The position numbers and the translations under genes were made by a program. Under the pieces are notes generated by a model. The model had not been told where the DNA came from. It searched no databases and saw nothing but the letters and a program-made list of their open reading frames with translations. This document shows, piece after piece, positions 46,209 through 58,026 of a DNA stretch of 64,000 nucleotides. Each line of letters begins with the position of its first letter. Positions within the stretch are counted from its first letter, which is position 1. The DNA comes from Asaia prunellae JCM 25354 (lineage in GTDB: Bacteria > Pseudomonadota > Alphaproteobacteria > Acetobacterales > Acetobacteraceae): the NCBI RefSeq assembly GCF_000613885.1, contig NZ_BAJV01000007.1:1-64000 (forward strand), given 5' to 3'.

Positions 46209-49200
46209 ATGGAAAACCGGGGAAGCGAAATAGCGGTTGTTGGTATTGGTCTTCGTTTTCCGGGGGGAATTGATAATACCGAGAAGCTTTGGGCCTTCCT
46301 GTGCGATCAGGGCGATGCTTCTTCTGATGTTCCGGATGATCGTTGGGGTAGCAAGCGCTACTACAGTGAAGATATTGCTGCGCCCAGCAAGACTTATATG
46401 CGCCGCGGCTCGTTCATCGACCAGAATATTGCACATATGGATCCGCTCTTCTTCGGGATTTCGCCTCGCGAAGCGGCCTGCATGGACCCGCAACAACGGC
46501 TTGTACTGGAAGTCGTGTGGGAAGCGATGGAAGATTCCGGCATTCTTCCGGCAACATATTCTACCGGCCGGACAGGCGTATTCATGGGAACCTTTTCCCT
46601 CGACTGGATGGGAGTGAGCGGCTCCGTCTACAACCGGCGTCTCATAAAAGATCATTATTCTGCGACCGCGGCATCGGTGACCATGCTCGCTGCGCGTGTC
46701 TCCCATAGTCTTGACCTCAAGGGGCCAAGCATGTCGATTGATACCGCGTGTTCATCATCTTTGACGGCCATCCATCAGGCTTGTCTCAGTCTCGCAACAG
46801 GGGAGAGTAACGCTGCGATCGCTGGTGGGGTCAATATCATGGTTTCTCCCATCTCGTCCATTACGATGTCGAAAGGGCATTTTCTCTCTGTGGATGGAAG
46901 ATGCAAAAGTTTCTCCTCAATGGCCGACGGGTATGGCCGCGGGGAAGGCTGCGGTATCGTGGTTCTCAAGCGTCTCTCTGATGCTGAGAGAGATGGCGAC
47001 AAGATACACGCAGTCATTGTCGGGACCGGTGTCAATCAGGATGGTCGCACACCCACCCTTACTACCCCAAGCGAGGAAGCACAGCGCAGTTTGATCCTCG
47101 ACGTTCTGTCAAAAGCAGGTCTGACCCCAGACGATGTAGGTTATGTCGAAGCTCACGGCACCGGTACCCCTGTGGGCGATCCTATTGAAGTCAATGCACT
47201 CGGCAAATCGATCGGTCAGCGAAGAGACCCGGAAACACCACTTCTGATTGGCTCCGTAAAAGCTAATATCGGGCATCTCGAGGGTGCGGCGGGTGTGGCC
47301 GGGCTGATAAAGGCGATCCTCTGTCTAAACAAGCGCTCAATTCCACCACAGGCCAATCTTCCTGAGCTGAACAAGACGATACCGTTTGCCGAACTCGGAA
47401 TTAAGGTCGTGGAAGGAGAGCTGACCAAGCTGCCCTCAAGTGGAAGCAATAGTTTTATCGGTGTGAACTCATTTGGATACGGCGGTACAAATGCGGTTGC
47501 ATTTCTGCGCTCGCCATCATTCGGCTCCAACCCTGACAATACTGAAGCGGTCTGTCCAGACAAAACATTACTACTTCCTCTGAATGCAATGGCTGAAGTT
47601 GCAACCCAAAGACTGGCTATTTCCTATCTGGAATTCCTGAGAAGCTCCAACAGTCCAGCAATAGAGGATCTGTGTTTTTCCGCTGCCCGGCATCGCGCAC
47701 GGTTGCAGCTGCAGACCGTCATATATGGCGAGAGCGCAAGCGACATCATTGAGGGTCTTGAAGCTGTCGCCGAGAAAAAAGCATCCGACAAAATCGTAAC
47801 AGGTCGACGATTGAGCGAGACGATGCAGAACCCTGTTTTCGTCTTCTCCGGAATGGGATCACAGTGGAAAGGTATGGGTCATCATATCTTGCGAGACCCT
47901 GATCAGGCCGTTCAATTGCTCGTTGAGCATGTTGACAGTCTTTTCATCGGATTGGCCGGCTGGTCGATCATTGATGAGATACTGCGTCCCGCAGAAGAAT
48001 CCAGACTAGATGAAGCGATCATCGCGCAGCCAGCAATTTTCGTCATTCAGGTCGTTCTGGTGGCGGCTTTGCGGGCAAAAGGTGTCGTGCCCTCAGCAAT
48101 TGTGGGCCATAGCCTGGGTGAAGTAGCGGCAGCCTATGCGGCTGGAGTTCTGTCCCTGAAAGACGCGATAACGATCATTTATCACCGCAGTCGCCTGCAG
48201 GCCCGTCTTTCTGGAAGAGGGACGATGCTTGCTGTCGCTCTTTCGGGTGCAGAAGCGACATCGAGATTTGTCAGCAGATACCCCGGACTTGTATCAGTTG
48301 CCGCCTATAATAGTGGTACCTCGTGTACACTTGCCGGGAATACGGATGCCCTGACGGCAATTTCTGAATTCTGCCACAGGGATGGCATTTTCAACCGGAA
48401 GCTCAACGTCACAATTCCGTATCACAACCCGCTGATGGATGAGATCCACGACGAGTTGCTAAGCTCGATCTCTGATATCGACTCCCAGGTGCCGCAGCTT
48501 TCTCTTTACTCTACGGTAACCGGGGAACGTTGGAGCGGGGAGGAGCGTCATGACGCCCTATACTGGTTTGCCAATGCTCGTGAACCAGTACTGTTTCACG
48601 ACGCTATCCGGCGGATGCTTGATGCCGGGCATCAGACTTTTCTTGAAATTGGCGCCCATCCTGTGCTGTCAGCCTTGATCCGTGAGTCGGCGCAAGGCTC
48701 AAAAAAGGATCTTGCAGTTATTCCCACTCTCCGCCGTAATGAAAGTGAAAGTCTGGCGATCTCGCGTTGCTTGGCACGGCTTTATATTGCCAGCGTACCA
48801 TTGGACTGGCATCAAATCCTAGGAGGCAAGCGTATAGCATTGCCCCATTACCCGTGGGTTCGTGAATATTTCTGGTCGGAGACCGATGAATCCCGCAGAG
48901 ACCGCCTGGATATTATCGTTCACCCACTACTTGGAGATCCGGTTTCCGCTTCTGCACCTGTGTGGCATTACTATCTGAACAAGGCTTCTATCTCGTGGGT
49001 CAGACACCATCAGGTTGATGGCATATGTCTGTTTCCTGCTGCGGGCTTTATTGAGGGATGTATTGCCCTGTCTAATCAGATCGAACCGTCATCCGCATTG
49101 GTCCTTGAGCGTTTCACAATCCCTTATGCGCTAACACTCGATGACTCAGATTCTGTGCGAATAGAATGGGCTTTCGACTCACATAATCGCGTACTGAAAG

Positions 49201-52200
49201 TTTCATCAACGTATGACGTAGAAGAAAACAGAAAGTGGACCGAGCATGCGTCATGCACGCTATTGTTGAGCAAGCCTTGGCCGGATTCTGATGTATTTCT
49301 GTTTGATTCATCCGGAACTCAGGAGATAAATCTAGAAGATTTTTACAGCAGGCTGAGTTCACTTGGGTTCGACTATGGACCGGAATTCAGAGTCCTGAAG
49401 TCCTTGCGTATTGATGATGGTATAGCCTCAGCTTGTCTGCAACTTGGCCTTACTGATGAAATCGACGACTACTATATTCATCCAACGTTGCTTGATGGTG
49501 CATTTCAGGCACTCATTGGTGCCGCCTATAATCGGCATGAGCGCACTGTATATGTGCCAACCGAGATAGAGCAATTTATTTACTGGGGCGGGAAGCATAA
49601 AGAGCTCATTGCACATGCCCGGATTACCAAGAGATCTGATAAATATGTGGAAGGTGATATACGACTGACGACCCCGGAAGGTGAAGCAGTAATCCAGATA
49701 TCAGGTTTCCGTGCCACTTCACTCCCGAAAGGGGAAAATCGTGTGCGGAACGATCCCGCCGCAACAAGGTTTTATCACCAGACCTGGTTCGATACAGAAC
49801 AGCCCGCGCTGCTGATCGAAGCGACAAAAGTAACCGTGCTGACCGCGGCGCCGGCTTGTGTTTCACTTCTCCATAATAGCTTCCTGTCATATGGGATGAC
49901 GGTGGATGTCCATGACATCAGTACACTGGAGGATGCGGCATTACTCCACGTTCTGTCCGATCCGATAGGTATGCTGATCTACATCTCCCGCAAGGAAACC
50001 GAAGGAACAGGAAAACAATCTATCAAGGATCTTCTGCGCCTTGCACAACTCTCGTCAGCAGCCGGAAACGGAACGATTGGCAAGAAACTTGTGGTCGTCA
50101 CTCAGGGTGCCGTGACAGCCGACGATTTGAAGGGGGAGGCCATTGATGTCGCGCAGGCATGTATTCGTGGATTCACCAAAGGGTTGTCCGCCGAACGAGC
50201 GGATCTCGGGGTGCGTCTCGTCGATATTGGCAACTTCTTGCAAGACGAAGCAACGGCTCTGCAAATCTGTGCCGAGATCTCCAATCAGGATCAGGAGGAT
50301 GACATTATCCTACGTCCCGGTTTCAGGGCTGTAGGAAGGATCTGCGAGGTCAGATCGGGCGCGGCTGCCGAACGTACCTTTTATTCACGGGATGAATTGG
50401 CTGGTGGCCAGCCAGTCGGGGTTCGCCTGGTCTCCGATCCCAGCGGTTTGCTCGACAAACTGCACTATGAACGCATGATCTGCGAGCCCCCGCCACCAGG
50501 GAAAATCTTGTTCAGAACAATTGCGAGTGCCCTGAATTTTAAGGATGTGCTGAAGGCAACGCAGCTACTTCCGGACAGCGTAATTGACGACACCTTCAAT
50601 GGTGACAAACTAGGTATGGAGCATCCGCCGAGGTGATCGCAGTGGGAGCCGGTGTCGATGGTTTTGATCCGGGGCAGCGTTACCTGATGCCATGGCCAGG
50701 GTGTTTTGCAACGCATTTCTATGCAGACGCGGCAACTGTTCTGGCATTCCCGCTTGAGGAACCTTACTCGCCGGAAGACGCGGTAACACTGCCGATAGCA
50801 TTCGTTACGGCCTACTATGCTCTTATTCATCTTGCCCGTCTTGAGGCAGGAGAGACTGTTCTGATCCATGGCGGTTCGGGCGGGGTCGGTTTTGCAGCAA
50901 TACAGTTGGCCAGAATGATCGGGGCCAAAGTTTTCACAACGGCTGGTAACGAAGAGAAGCGGAACTATCTCAGGTCCGTTGGCTGCGAATATGTGTACGA
51001 TTCCCGATCCCTGTCTTTTACGGCAGAAATCAATGCCGTAACGCACGGCAGGGGCGTGGATGTAGTTTTGAATTCCCTATCGGGCGATGGGCAGACCCAT
51101 AGCCTGATGCTGCTTGCGCCTTATGGCAGATTTGTCGAGATCGGTAAGAAGGATATTGTGGAGGCGGGATCACTTCCTCTGAGGCAATTCAATAACAACC
51201 TGTCCTTCTTCTCTCTCGATCTCGACCGGCTTATGCTGCAGCGTCCTGCGCTGATGAGGACACTTCTCACCGACGTCGTAAAGCTGGCCCGAAACGGTGG
51301 TGTGCGCGCCTTGCCTTATACGAGCTTCCCTGCTTATCGTACTTCGGAAGCCTTCAGGTTCCTTGCGTCGGCCAAACACATTGGCAAGGTGATCATCGAC
51401 TACACCAATCTTGATGAGCTACAGGCCGACGTATTGCTCCGTCCTTTGCCATCAGTTCATGTCGCAGGTGTGTATCTTGTCACTGGCGGTCTGGGTGGTT
51501 TTGGCTGGGCAACTGCGAAATGGCTCGTCCGCGAAGGAGCAACCCGCCTGATACTTGTCGGTCGGCGTCCTGAAGAACAGTCTGAGTACCATAAAGAGAT
51601 ACTGGCGTACCGAGAGAAGGGCATAGAGGTTCTTACATTTGCAATCGATGTCTCTGATCCAATCTCGATGGCAGCCCTGTTCGAGGACATCTCACTAAGG
51701 CACATTCCGCTCAAAGGCATATTCCACTGTGCAGGCGTGCTCGATGATGCACTGATACATAATCTCGATATCGACAGGATCATCAACGTCCTTGAACCCA
51801 AGGTATCTGGCGCAATCAACCTCGACAAGCTCTCTGCCGGCTTCGATCTCGATTATTTTGTACTGTATTCTTCCATCACAACATTACTGGGCAATTTGGG
51901 GCAGAGTGCCTATATTGCGGCAAATACTGCGCTGGCCGCCATAGCTTCCAATAGGTTCAGACGAGGACAGCCTGCTCTTTCAGTAGAATGGGGTGCCATT
52001 TCCGGTATTGGCATGTTGCATGCCAATGAGGCTGCAGCCCGGTTGTTCGAGGCAGCAGGGATCGGTAGTATGTCTCCTGAAGAAGCACTTGATAAACTGC
52101 CGGGTATGCTTGCGCTTCGGTTTCCTGCACTTGCTTGCGCCAAGGTTGACTGGGAGAAATGGGCAACGGTGTTTCCTGCCATGGACAGCTTGCCAAGGTT

Positions 52201-52543
52201 CTCGCAGTTACGGTTCGCCAGGGGCGGGGACGGCCGGGGCGGCAAGCACATGATGCGCCTGCGTGAGCTGAACGAGAACCAGAGGCTCGATTATATCATC
52301 TCACAGGTGAAAGAAATTGTATCCAAGATTCTCTATGTGGACGCTTCGAAAATCAGCGACACGGCACGGCTTTCAGAACTGGGAATTGATTCCCTTGCCG
52401 GGGTTGAGTTGCAGAGCGCATTACGTATCGAAATGGGAGTCAATATTTCTGTGCTTATGCTCGCCCGTGATGAAACGATACAGCAGATGTCTCAAAGCTT
52501 CCTTGAAAAGCTGTATGTCGACGACGCTTCGGCTCCAGTATGA
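46209..52543 (+). CDS. Type I polyketide synthase, KS-AT-DH-ER-KR-ACP, one apparent frameshift
   Basis: About 2111 residues after adding one base near 50615, inside the ER domain. KS (about 6-430): Cys181 in DTACSSS, His in EAHGTGTPVGDP and NIGHLEG. AT (about 540-850): GHSLGE active serine; the specificity segment reads IPYHN, matching neither standard malonyl nor methylmalonyl motifs. DH: HHQVDGICLFP and DGAFQ. ER: GGSGGVGFAA. KR: GGLGGFGWA, LDD (B-type) and YIAAN. ACP: GIDSLAGVEL. All reductive domains look intact, so one cycle gives a fully saturated two-carbon extension. There is no thioesterase, methyltransferase or N-terminal ACP. The stop overlaps the FAAL start by four bases. Confidence 0.93.
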
Positions 52544-54348
52544 GCGATGGTTTCACAGTCGTAACGCGGGCAGATGGTCAGGAAATTCTTGATTGGCGTT
52601 GCAACAGTCTTATCGACCTTCTCTCTTTTCAGGTAAGTAGGAAACCGGATCAGAGATTATATACGTTTCTTGGTGATGGAGAAAACGAGACAGAGAGTGT
52701 CTCCATGTGCGAATTCGCACAGCATGTCACGACATTATCCGGATGGCTTCTACGCCTTCTTCCGCAGGGGACACATGTTATCCTGCTATATGATAACGGA
52801 CTGGATTACTTAATTGGATTGATGGCCGGCATGAATGCGGGTCTGATACCCGTGTCCGGCGTACAAGCCACGGCCTTCGGTGCAAGAGATCGCTTTCTGA
52901 ACATCAGGAAGGATTCCGGAGCAGTGGCGGCTATCGGGAATCAAACGACTCTTCGAAATTTCCAGAAAGCATGTGCAGCAGTCGAAAATGACAACACATT
53001 CCGCTGGATTTCTACCGAAAACAGAGGAAATGATACTGACTTTGACCTGAGGAGGATATCGCCTGATTCTATTGCGATGGTGCAATATACATCCGGTGCG
53101 ACGAGATCGCCCAGAGGGGTTGAACTAAGCCACAGGAACATTCTCTTCAATCTGTACAAGCAGGGCGAAGCATTCGGCTACGAAAATGGTGACTGTGGGG
53201 TCAACTGGCTACCTCTCTCGCATGACATGGGTCTGATCGGTGGCGCGTTGATGGCACTGGCCGCCGGAGGGCATTGTGTGTTGTTGCCTCCCGAGACTGT
53301 AGCCGAAGAACCTGGTCGGTGGCTTAAAGCGATCAGTCGTTACCGTGCAAGTTTTTCTGGTGGCCCTGATTTCATGTATGACATGAGCGTTCGGGCGATC
53401 AGTGCTGCACAGACTGCTGTTATGGACCTGTCGTCATGGAAAGTCGCCTTCACTGGCTCGGACCATATCAGGCCACATACTATCGAGGCATTCGACAATC
53501 TCTTTTCAGATTGTGGCTTTGAAAGACAGGCGTTTTTATCGTGTTACGGTTTAGCCGAGGCGACGCTGCTGGTGACTGCCTCGGAGAAAAGAAAAGGTAT
53601 TTCATTTGAGAGAGTCTCCAGAGTTGGTCTTGCGCGTGGAGTCGTTGAGCCACCATTGAATGAACAAGACACCCGTCTGTTAGCCAACTGCGGCTCTATA
53701 ATAAAAGATATCAATGTTTTTATTATCGATGAAGATACAAACGAGATAATGCCCGAGAAAACGGTCGGAGAAATTTTTGTATGCAGCGCAAGCATTGCGC
53801 ATGGATACATAAACAGATCTGAGGAAAGTAAAAAAACGTTTTTTGAAAACAGGAATGATCCCGAAAATTATTTATTAAGAACGGGTGATCGTGGTTTCAT
53901 ATTGGATAACTGTCTCTTCGTCACAGGAAGGAGCGATCATCGGATTGCGATTAACGACTGTGTGTTCGATCCCGACGATCTGGTTTCATGTCTGAATCCT
54001 TTCAGCGCTGAAATTCGCCTCTCTTCGATTTGTATATTTGTGGAGACAACCGCGGACATGCAGATATTGTTCGTGCTGGCTGAGGTAAATCGTATGTCTG
54101 AGAATATCCGTGACGGACTAAGTGAAGAACTCGTCCATACGATATCTGCAAGTTTCGGGAAGCAGAATATTCGCTTATTCATGCTTCGGCCGAGCACCAT
54201 CCTGAAAACACCAAGCGGGAAAATACGCCTGAGTGATACACGCGACTTATTTTTTTCTGGCGATATGTTCATACTAGCACAAGCCGAAAGGATGGAGTTT
54301 GATAAACCCAGAGTCCGAATAGAACGGATCGAACCGCGAAAGATATAG
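52540..54348 (+). CDS. Fatty-acyl-AMP ligase (FAAL)
   Basis: A 602-residue adenylating enzyme that activates a free fatty acid as acyl-AMP and hands it to a carrier protein. The A3 loop YTSGATRSPRG at about 183-193 and WLPLSHDMGLIGG near 225 are FAAL type; CYGLAEATL is A5; LRTGDRGFI is A7; and the A10 lysine is present (K561 in TPSGKIRL). In contrast to the upstream ANL protein, all catalytic motifs are intact. The ATG overlaps the PKS stop (ATGA), indicating coupled translation. The expected role is to supply the starter chain to the PKS. Confidence 0.92.
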   Translation: MSDGFTVVTRADGQEILDWRCNSLIDLLSFQVSRKPDQRLYTFLGDGENETESVSMCEFAQHVTTLSGWLLRLLPQGTHVILLYDNGLDYLIGLMAGMNAGLIPVSGVQATAFGARDRFLNIRKDSGAVAAIGNQTTLRNFQKACAAVENDNTFRWISTENRGNDTDFDLRRISPDSIAMVQYTSGATRSPRGVELSHRNILFNLYKQGEAFGYENGDCGVNWLPLSHDMGLIGGALMALAAGGHCVLLPPETVAEEPGRWLKAISRYRASFSGGPDFMYDMSVRAISAAQTAVMDLSSWKVAFTGSDHIRPHTIEAFDNLFSDCGFERQAFLSCYGLAEATLLVTASEKRKGISFERVSRVGLARGVVEPPLNEQDTRLLANCGSIIKDINVFIIDEDTNEIMPEKTVGEIFVCSASIAHGYINRSEESKKTFFENRNDPENYLLRTGDRGFILDNCLFVTGRSDHRIAINDCVFDPDDLVSCLNPFSAEIRLSSICIFVETTADMQILFVLAEVNRMSENIRDGLSEELVHTISASFGKQNIRLFMLRPSTILKTPSGKIRLSDTRDLFFSGDMFILAQAERMEFDKPRVRIERIEPRKI

Positions 54349-54546
54349 TCAATGTACGGGCAATTACTTCTATCGTATTTCATATAATTGTACTTGCACC
54401 ATGAGGTCTGGGTCGAGAATTAGCGATCCGGTCCCACACAACGCAGCAATAGGGCCTCATGGAGCGAGAGGCATTACATCCTGTGTGCAACTTGTTCAGG
54501 CCTCGCCTGTTGGAGGAGCTGACCGGCAGCGCAGGAACCTCAGATA

Positions 54547-55634
54547 ATGCTCACCCCACCCTTGCCTTTTTCCCCGGATGTCGAAACGCCGGAGAAAGAC
54601 GAGCAGCATGTCATTCAGGGCATTATCGATGGCATGGTTGAACAGAGCCGTGTGGTCGGCAAGCGCGAGGGGCGCATGGTGCGAGCCAGCCATGCCAAAC
54701 CTACGGCCCTTGTCGTTGGCACACTCGATGTTGCACCGCATCTTCCGGGCGAACTGGCCCAAGGCGTTTTTGCCACATCAGGGCAGTACCCTGTAGCGGC
54801 ACGTTTTGCACAGGCGCGGGAGAGACACTGGGCGATCGTGTCTCCGTTCACCGTGGCCTCTCCCTCAAGCTGTTTGGGGTCAAAGGAGAAAAACTGCCAG
54901 GCCATGAAACCGAAACGCAGGATTTCATCCTGGCATCCGGGCAGACTTTTCCATCGGGCACAGCCGCAGGTTTCCTGCGTGATGGTGGGGTGATCGGCAA
55001 GGCCGCCTCGCTGCCCGAGGGGGCGAAAAGTGCAGTCTCCTCACTGGCGCGTGGTTTCAATTATGCTCTCGGTCATGTGGGAACGCAGAGCCCGATGGCT
55101 GATTTCCTGGGCCATCCCTATTCCCACCCGCTTTCGGAGCCGTATTACAGTCAGGCACCCCTGCGCTATGGCGCGTATGTCGCCAAGATCGCAGCATTTC
55201 CGATGATGCCGGATCTTGAAGCCCTGCAATCCTGGCGGCTTGATCCACACCATGATGAGGACGGGTTCCGGCATGAAACGGTCACTTATTTCGGTGGACG
55301 GGAGGTCGTGTTCGACATCCGCATTCAGCTCTGGAACAATGCCGAGACGCAGCCTATCGAGGATGCCTCCGTCATGTGGTCAGCGGATGAAGCGCCTTTC
55401 CGTTCAGTGGGCAGACTGAGCTTTCCCGTACAGAACGCCTTCAGTGCCCAGCGGGCGGCCTTTTTCGAGAATCATCTCGTTTTCAGCCCGTCACAGGGTC
55501 TTAGCGCTCATCGGCCATTGGGTTCGGTCATGCGCGCAAGAATGCAGGTTTACAAAGCCCTGTCTGCCTTTCGCCACGGTCAGAACAAACAAAGTGAAAT
55601 TCAGCCAGCTGGCATCGAGCAAATCCCCGCCTGA
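54547..55634 (+). CDS. Catalase-family (y4iL/SrpA-like) heme protein, one apparent frameshift
   Basis: About 362 residues after adding one base near 54820. The N-terminal part reads RMVRASHAKPTALVVGTLDV; the continuation in the second frame reads LGDRVSVHRGLSLKLFGVKG and FPSGTAAGFLRDGG. The rest reads ADFLGHPYSHPLSEPYYSQA and ends in GSVMRARMQVYKALS, the usual tail. These small catalase-like proteins lack the C-terminal domain of classical catalases and probably act as peroxide- or lipid-hydroperoxide-handling heme enzymes. It may be co-oriented with the FAAL gene by chance; there are about 200 bases between them. Confidence 0.82.
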
Positions 55635-55723
55635 ATTCCCAGACGAGCCGTACGATATATGTCAGCCTACAGCCTGCCGACGCTGTACGGTTAAGCCACC
55701 AACTAAAGGAAAGACACCTGATT

Positions 55724-56119
55724 ATGCTTATCGAATTCTATGTCATTGCGGGGCTGGTGCTGCTGGCGCTGGTGAACATCTTCTGGGCCGGTGCTGCGAA
55801 AACGCGCCAGTATGGCACGGACTGGAATATGGGCGCACGAGACGGCAATATGCCAGAGTTACAGCCTTTACCGGCACGACTGATGCGAGCGCAGGCCAAT
55901 CTTTTCGAGACGTTGCCCCTGTTCCTCGCAACGCTACTGGCGGCGTTGCTCGCAGGTCATGCCGGATGGAAAACGCAATGGGGCAGCTGCATCTATCTGG
56001 CAGCCAGAGTAACCTATCTGCCACTTTATGCAGCCGGTGTTCCTGTGGTTCGAACCGTGGTTTTCATAATCTCGGTTCTTGGGTTGCTCCTCACGCTCTG
56101 GGCGCTGATCGCCGGGTAG
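55724..56119 (+). CDS. MAPEG family membrane protein
   Basis: A 131-residue inner-membrane protein with four hydrophobic segments (about residues 2-22, 65-82, 88-105 and 109-130). The family block RLMRAQANLFETLPLF, carrying the glutathione-site Arg, Asn and Glu, is at about 47-62. Bacterial MAPEG proteins resemble eicosanoid/glutathione transferases; many are of unknown function. It lies 89 bases downstream of the catalase-like gene on the same strand, a pairing that suggests handling of peroxides or electrophilic lipids. Confidence 0.9.
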   Translation: MLIEFYVIAGLVLLALVNIFWAGAAKTRQYGTDWNMGARDGNMPELQPLPARLMRAQANLFETLPLFLATLLAALLAGHAGWKTQWGSCIYLAARVTYLPLYAAGVPVVRTVVFIISVLGLLLTLWALIAG

Positions 56120-56229
56120 GCTTAGGACCTGCTGATTTCATAAGGCTGCATTCATTCAGGTATTCCCTCAAGAAGCTTAGAAAGATGCGTGATATATTAT
56201 GATTGACGGACGAGTAGGTGGCGCGGCTT

Positions 56230-56772
56230 GACTCATATTCTCCGAAAAACTACGGCAAGCCCTTGGCTGATGGTCGCTGGACGCTGGACGCTGCAGGGGG
56301 ATAGAGGACGCTTCCTGCGAACGACAAAGGATCCGGCTGTATCCGAGGTTTCCATAGGTAAGGCGGTGATAATCGACGCGATCTATTTAAAGGCATGTCC
56401 TCCTTGCTGGCCCGCCAGTGGAAAAAAGGATGTAGATCGCCAGACTGGCGAAAAAACAGCATGAATATCAGGATTAACTCCATTACCGATGCGAACGGGC
56501 CGCCCTCTGAGACTCTTCATAACCGCCGACCGGAGCTAAGATGGCGACAGATTCAGGGATGCCTTGCAGGCAAAGAGCATGAAGTCCTGCATCCAGGCCG
56601 GAAAAAGCCGTCAGGCACGACAAAAGCCCCTGTAAACAACGCACCCGCATCAAGATTATATTCTGATACACAAAGCCTGGCCCCACGTTGCGATCCGCTG
56701 CAACAGGGCCCTAGAGTCTAGTTCCTACATTACAATCACTGCCACCATCATCTTCTGGCTCTATTTAATAGA
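56230..56772 (+). mobile_element. Decayed IS5-type transposase relic, plus strand
   Basis: Transposase blocks occur in order but in shifting frames: AVIIDAIYLKAC (about 56363), GRPLRLFITA (about 56500), DRFRDALQAKSMKSCI (about 56550), then AWPHVAIRC (about 56680) and the terminal IIFWLYLI (about 56750). Stops interrupt each section. The remainder of the gap to the gluconolactonase gene (56773-57006) shows nothing. Confidence 0.72.
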
Positions 56773-57006
56773 TTAATAGGTCCTGTGCCCAGAATCACAC
56801 TTTTTCAGCCGGCACCTGGTTGGATCCGAAAACTGGCTGAACCAGGCATTTAGCGATACAAGTTTCAAATGTTCCGGACGGCTTACCTGACATGAACAGT
56901 GAGCCGCCCGGAACCACAGGCTGAAACCGATCGCCTCATTCAAAAAAATGTAGTTATTATGATCGACGTCTTCCTGTACAGAAATCACGGTCATATCTTC
57001 AATAAT

Positions 57007-58026
57007 TTAAGCATTGAGATGTAATACCCACAGTGATTCCGCTCCTGTTATGAATAAGCGGTTCTGTTCATGATCGAATTCACAATTACTGCAGAGGTGC
57101 GGTGTCGGAACAGTAGCCAGATGAAGACCGGATGAATTGAACACCTCAACACCGACCCCAGAGCTACTCCAGACCCATCCGCGCCGATCAACGGTGAATC
57201 CGTCCGGTATACCATGGGGAACTACAGCAAAGCGGCGCCGGTTAGACAGGCGAGGGCCTTCGCGATCGAATGCAAAGATGGCAATCTCACCCTCATTGTG
57301 TTCAGGCGTCTGGGATGCATAGAAAACGCGTTCATCTGGGGAGAATGCGACGCCGTTAGGCTGGGTCATGTCAGCAACACGATGCGTAATCCCATCGGAC
57401 CCGATGCAGCAAACAGAGGTTTTGCCGCTTTCGGAACGGGACGGAACTCCCTGCTTGGGATTTTCGATACCGAAAGTAGGCTCGCTGAACCAGACCGTCC
57501 CGTCATTCGCGATGACGATATCGTTAGGCGCGTTAAGACGCTGTCCGCTGGCATGAGTGGCGACGACCATCGGATTTCTCGCACCGCGAGAGCAACTGAT
57601 GGCGCGATGACCATGTTCACAGTGAAAAATTCGTCCGTCAGGTGCCACAGCATTACCATTGATAAAAGGCGTAGCGTCGAGCAAAACGTCAACAGCCCCA
57701 TCTTCACGCCAGCCCAGTACACGGCGCCCTACCACGTCGCTCCATATCAGCGTTCTCTGTTGCGGCCACCAGGCGGGTCCTTCGCTCCAGCTTGCCTGGC
57801 TGTAAAGAGAGAAAAGCCGTGCCGCTTCCAAAACAGGTTTTGCATCAGAGTGATGGATCTGCGGCGACGATACCTGCACCATTTCAGGAGGGCCGGGGGA
57901 GCGCAGGCGTGCGGGCATCAACGGATTTTCGTTCAAAGACGCAGCACTCGCCTTACGCATACGCATTGCAGCCAGAGCTGCACCGGTTCCGAAAACTGTT
58001 CGTCTGGTCATTGTTGGCCGTGTCAT
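57007..58026 (-). CDS. Periplasmic SMP-30/gluconolactonase
   Basis: A 339-residue six-bladed beta-propeller hydrolase with a twin-arginine signal (TRRTVFGTGAALAAM, residues 8-22), so it folds in the cytoplasm and works in the periplasm. Metal-site residues are visible as the Glu of WSEGPAWWP near 80, the Asn of NAPNDIVIANDGTVWFSEPT near 165-184 and the Asp of GIPDGFTVDRRGWVW. It would open glucono-1,5-lactone made by membrane glucose dehydrogenase, central to oxidative fermentation in acetic acid bacteria. Its ATG overlaps the stop codon of a cupin remnant (TAATG). Confidence 0.92.
   Translation of the reverse strand: MTRPTMTRRTVFGTGAALAAMRMRKASAASLNENPLMPARLRSPGPPEMVQVSSPQIHHSDAKPVLEAARLFSLYSQASWSEGPAWWPQQRTLIWSDVVGRRVLGWREDGAVDVLLDATPFINGNAVAPDGRIFHCEHGHRAISCSRGARNPMVVATHASGQRLNAPNDIVIANDGTVWFSEPTFGIENPKQGVPSRSESGKTSVCCIGSDGITHRVADMTQPNGVAFSPDERVFYASQTPEHNEGEIAIFAFDREGPRLSNRRRFAVVPHGIPDGFTVDRRGWVWSSSGVGVEVFNSSGLHLATVPTPHLCSNCEFDHEQNRLFITGAESLWVLHLNA

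Noticed and set aside
46209-52543. The PKS as two separate genes (KS-AT-DH and ER-KR-ACP)
   Set aside because: The break falls inside the ER domain, and adding one base restores a continuous enzyme; no ribosome binding site precedes the second part.
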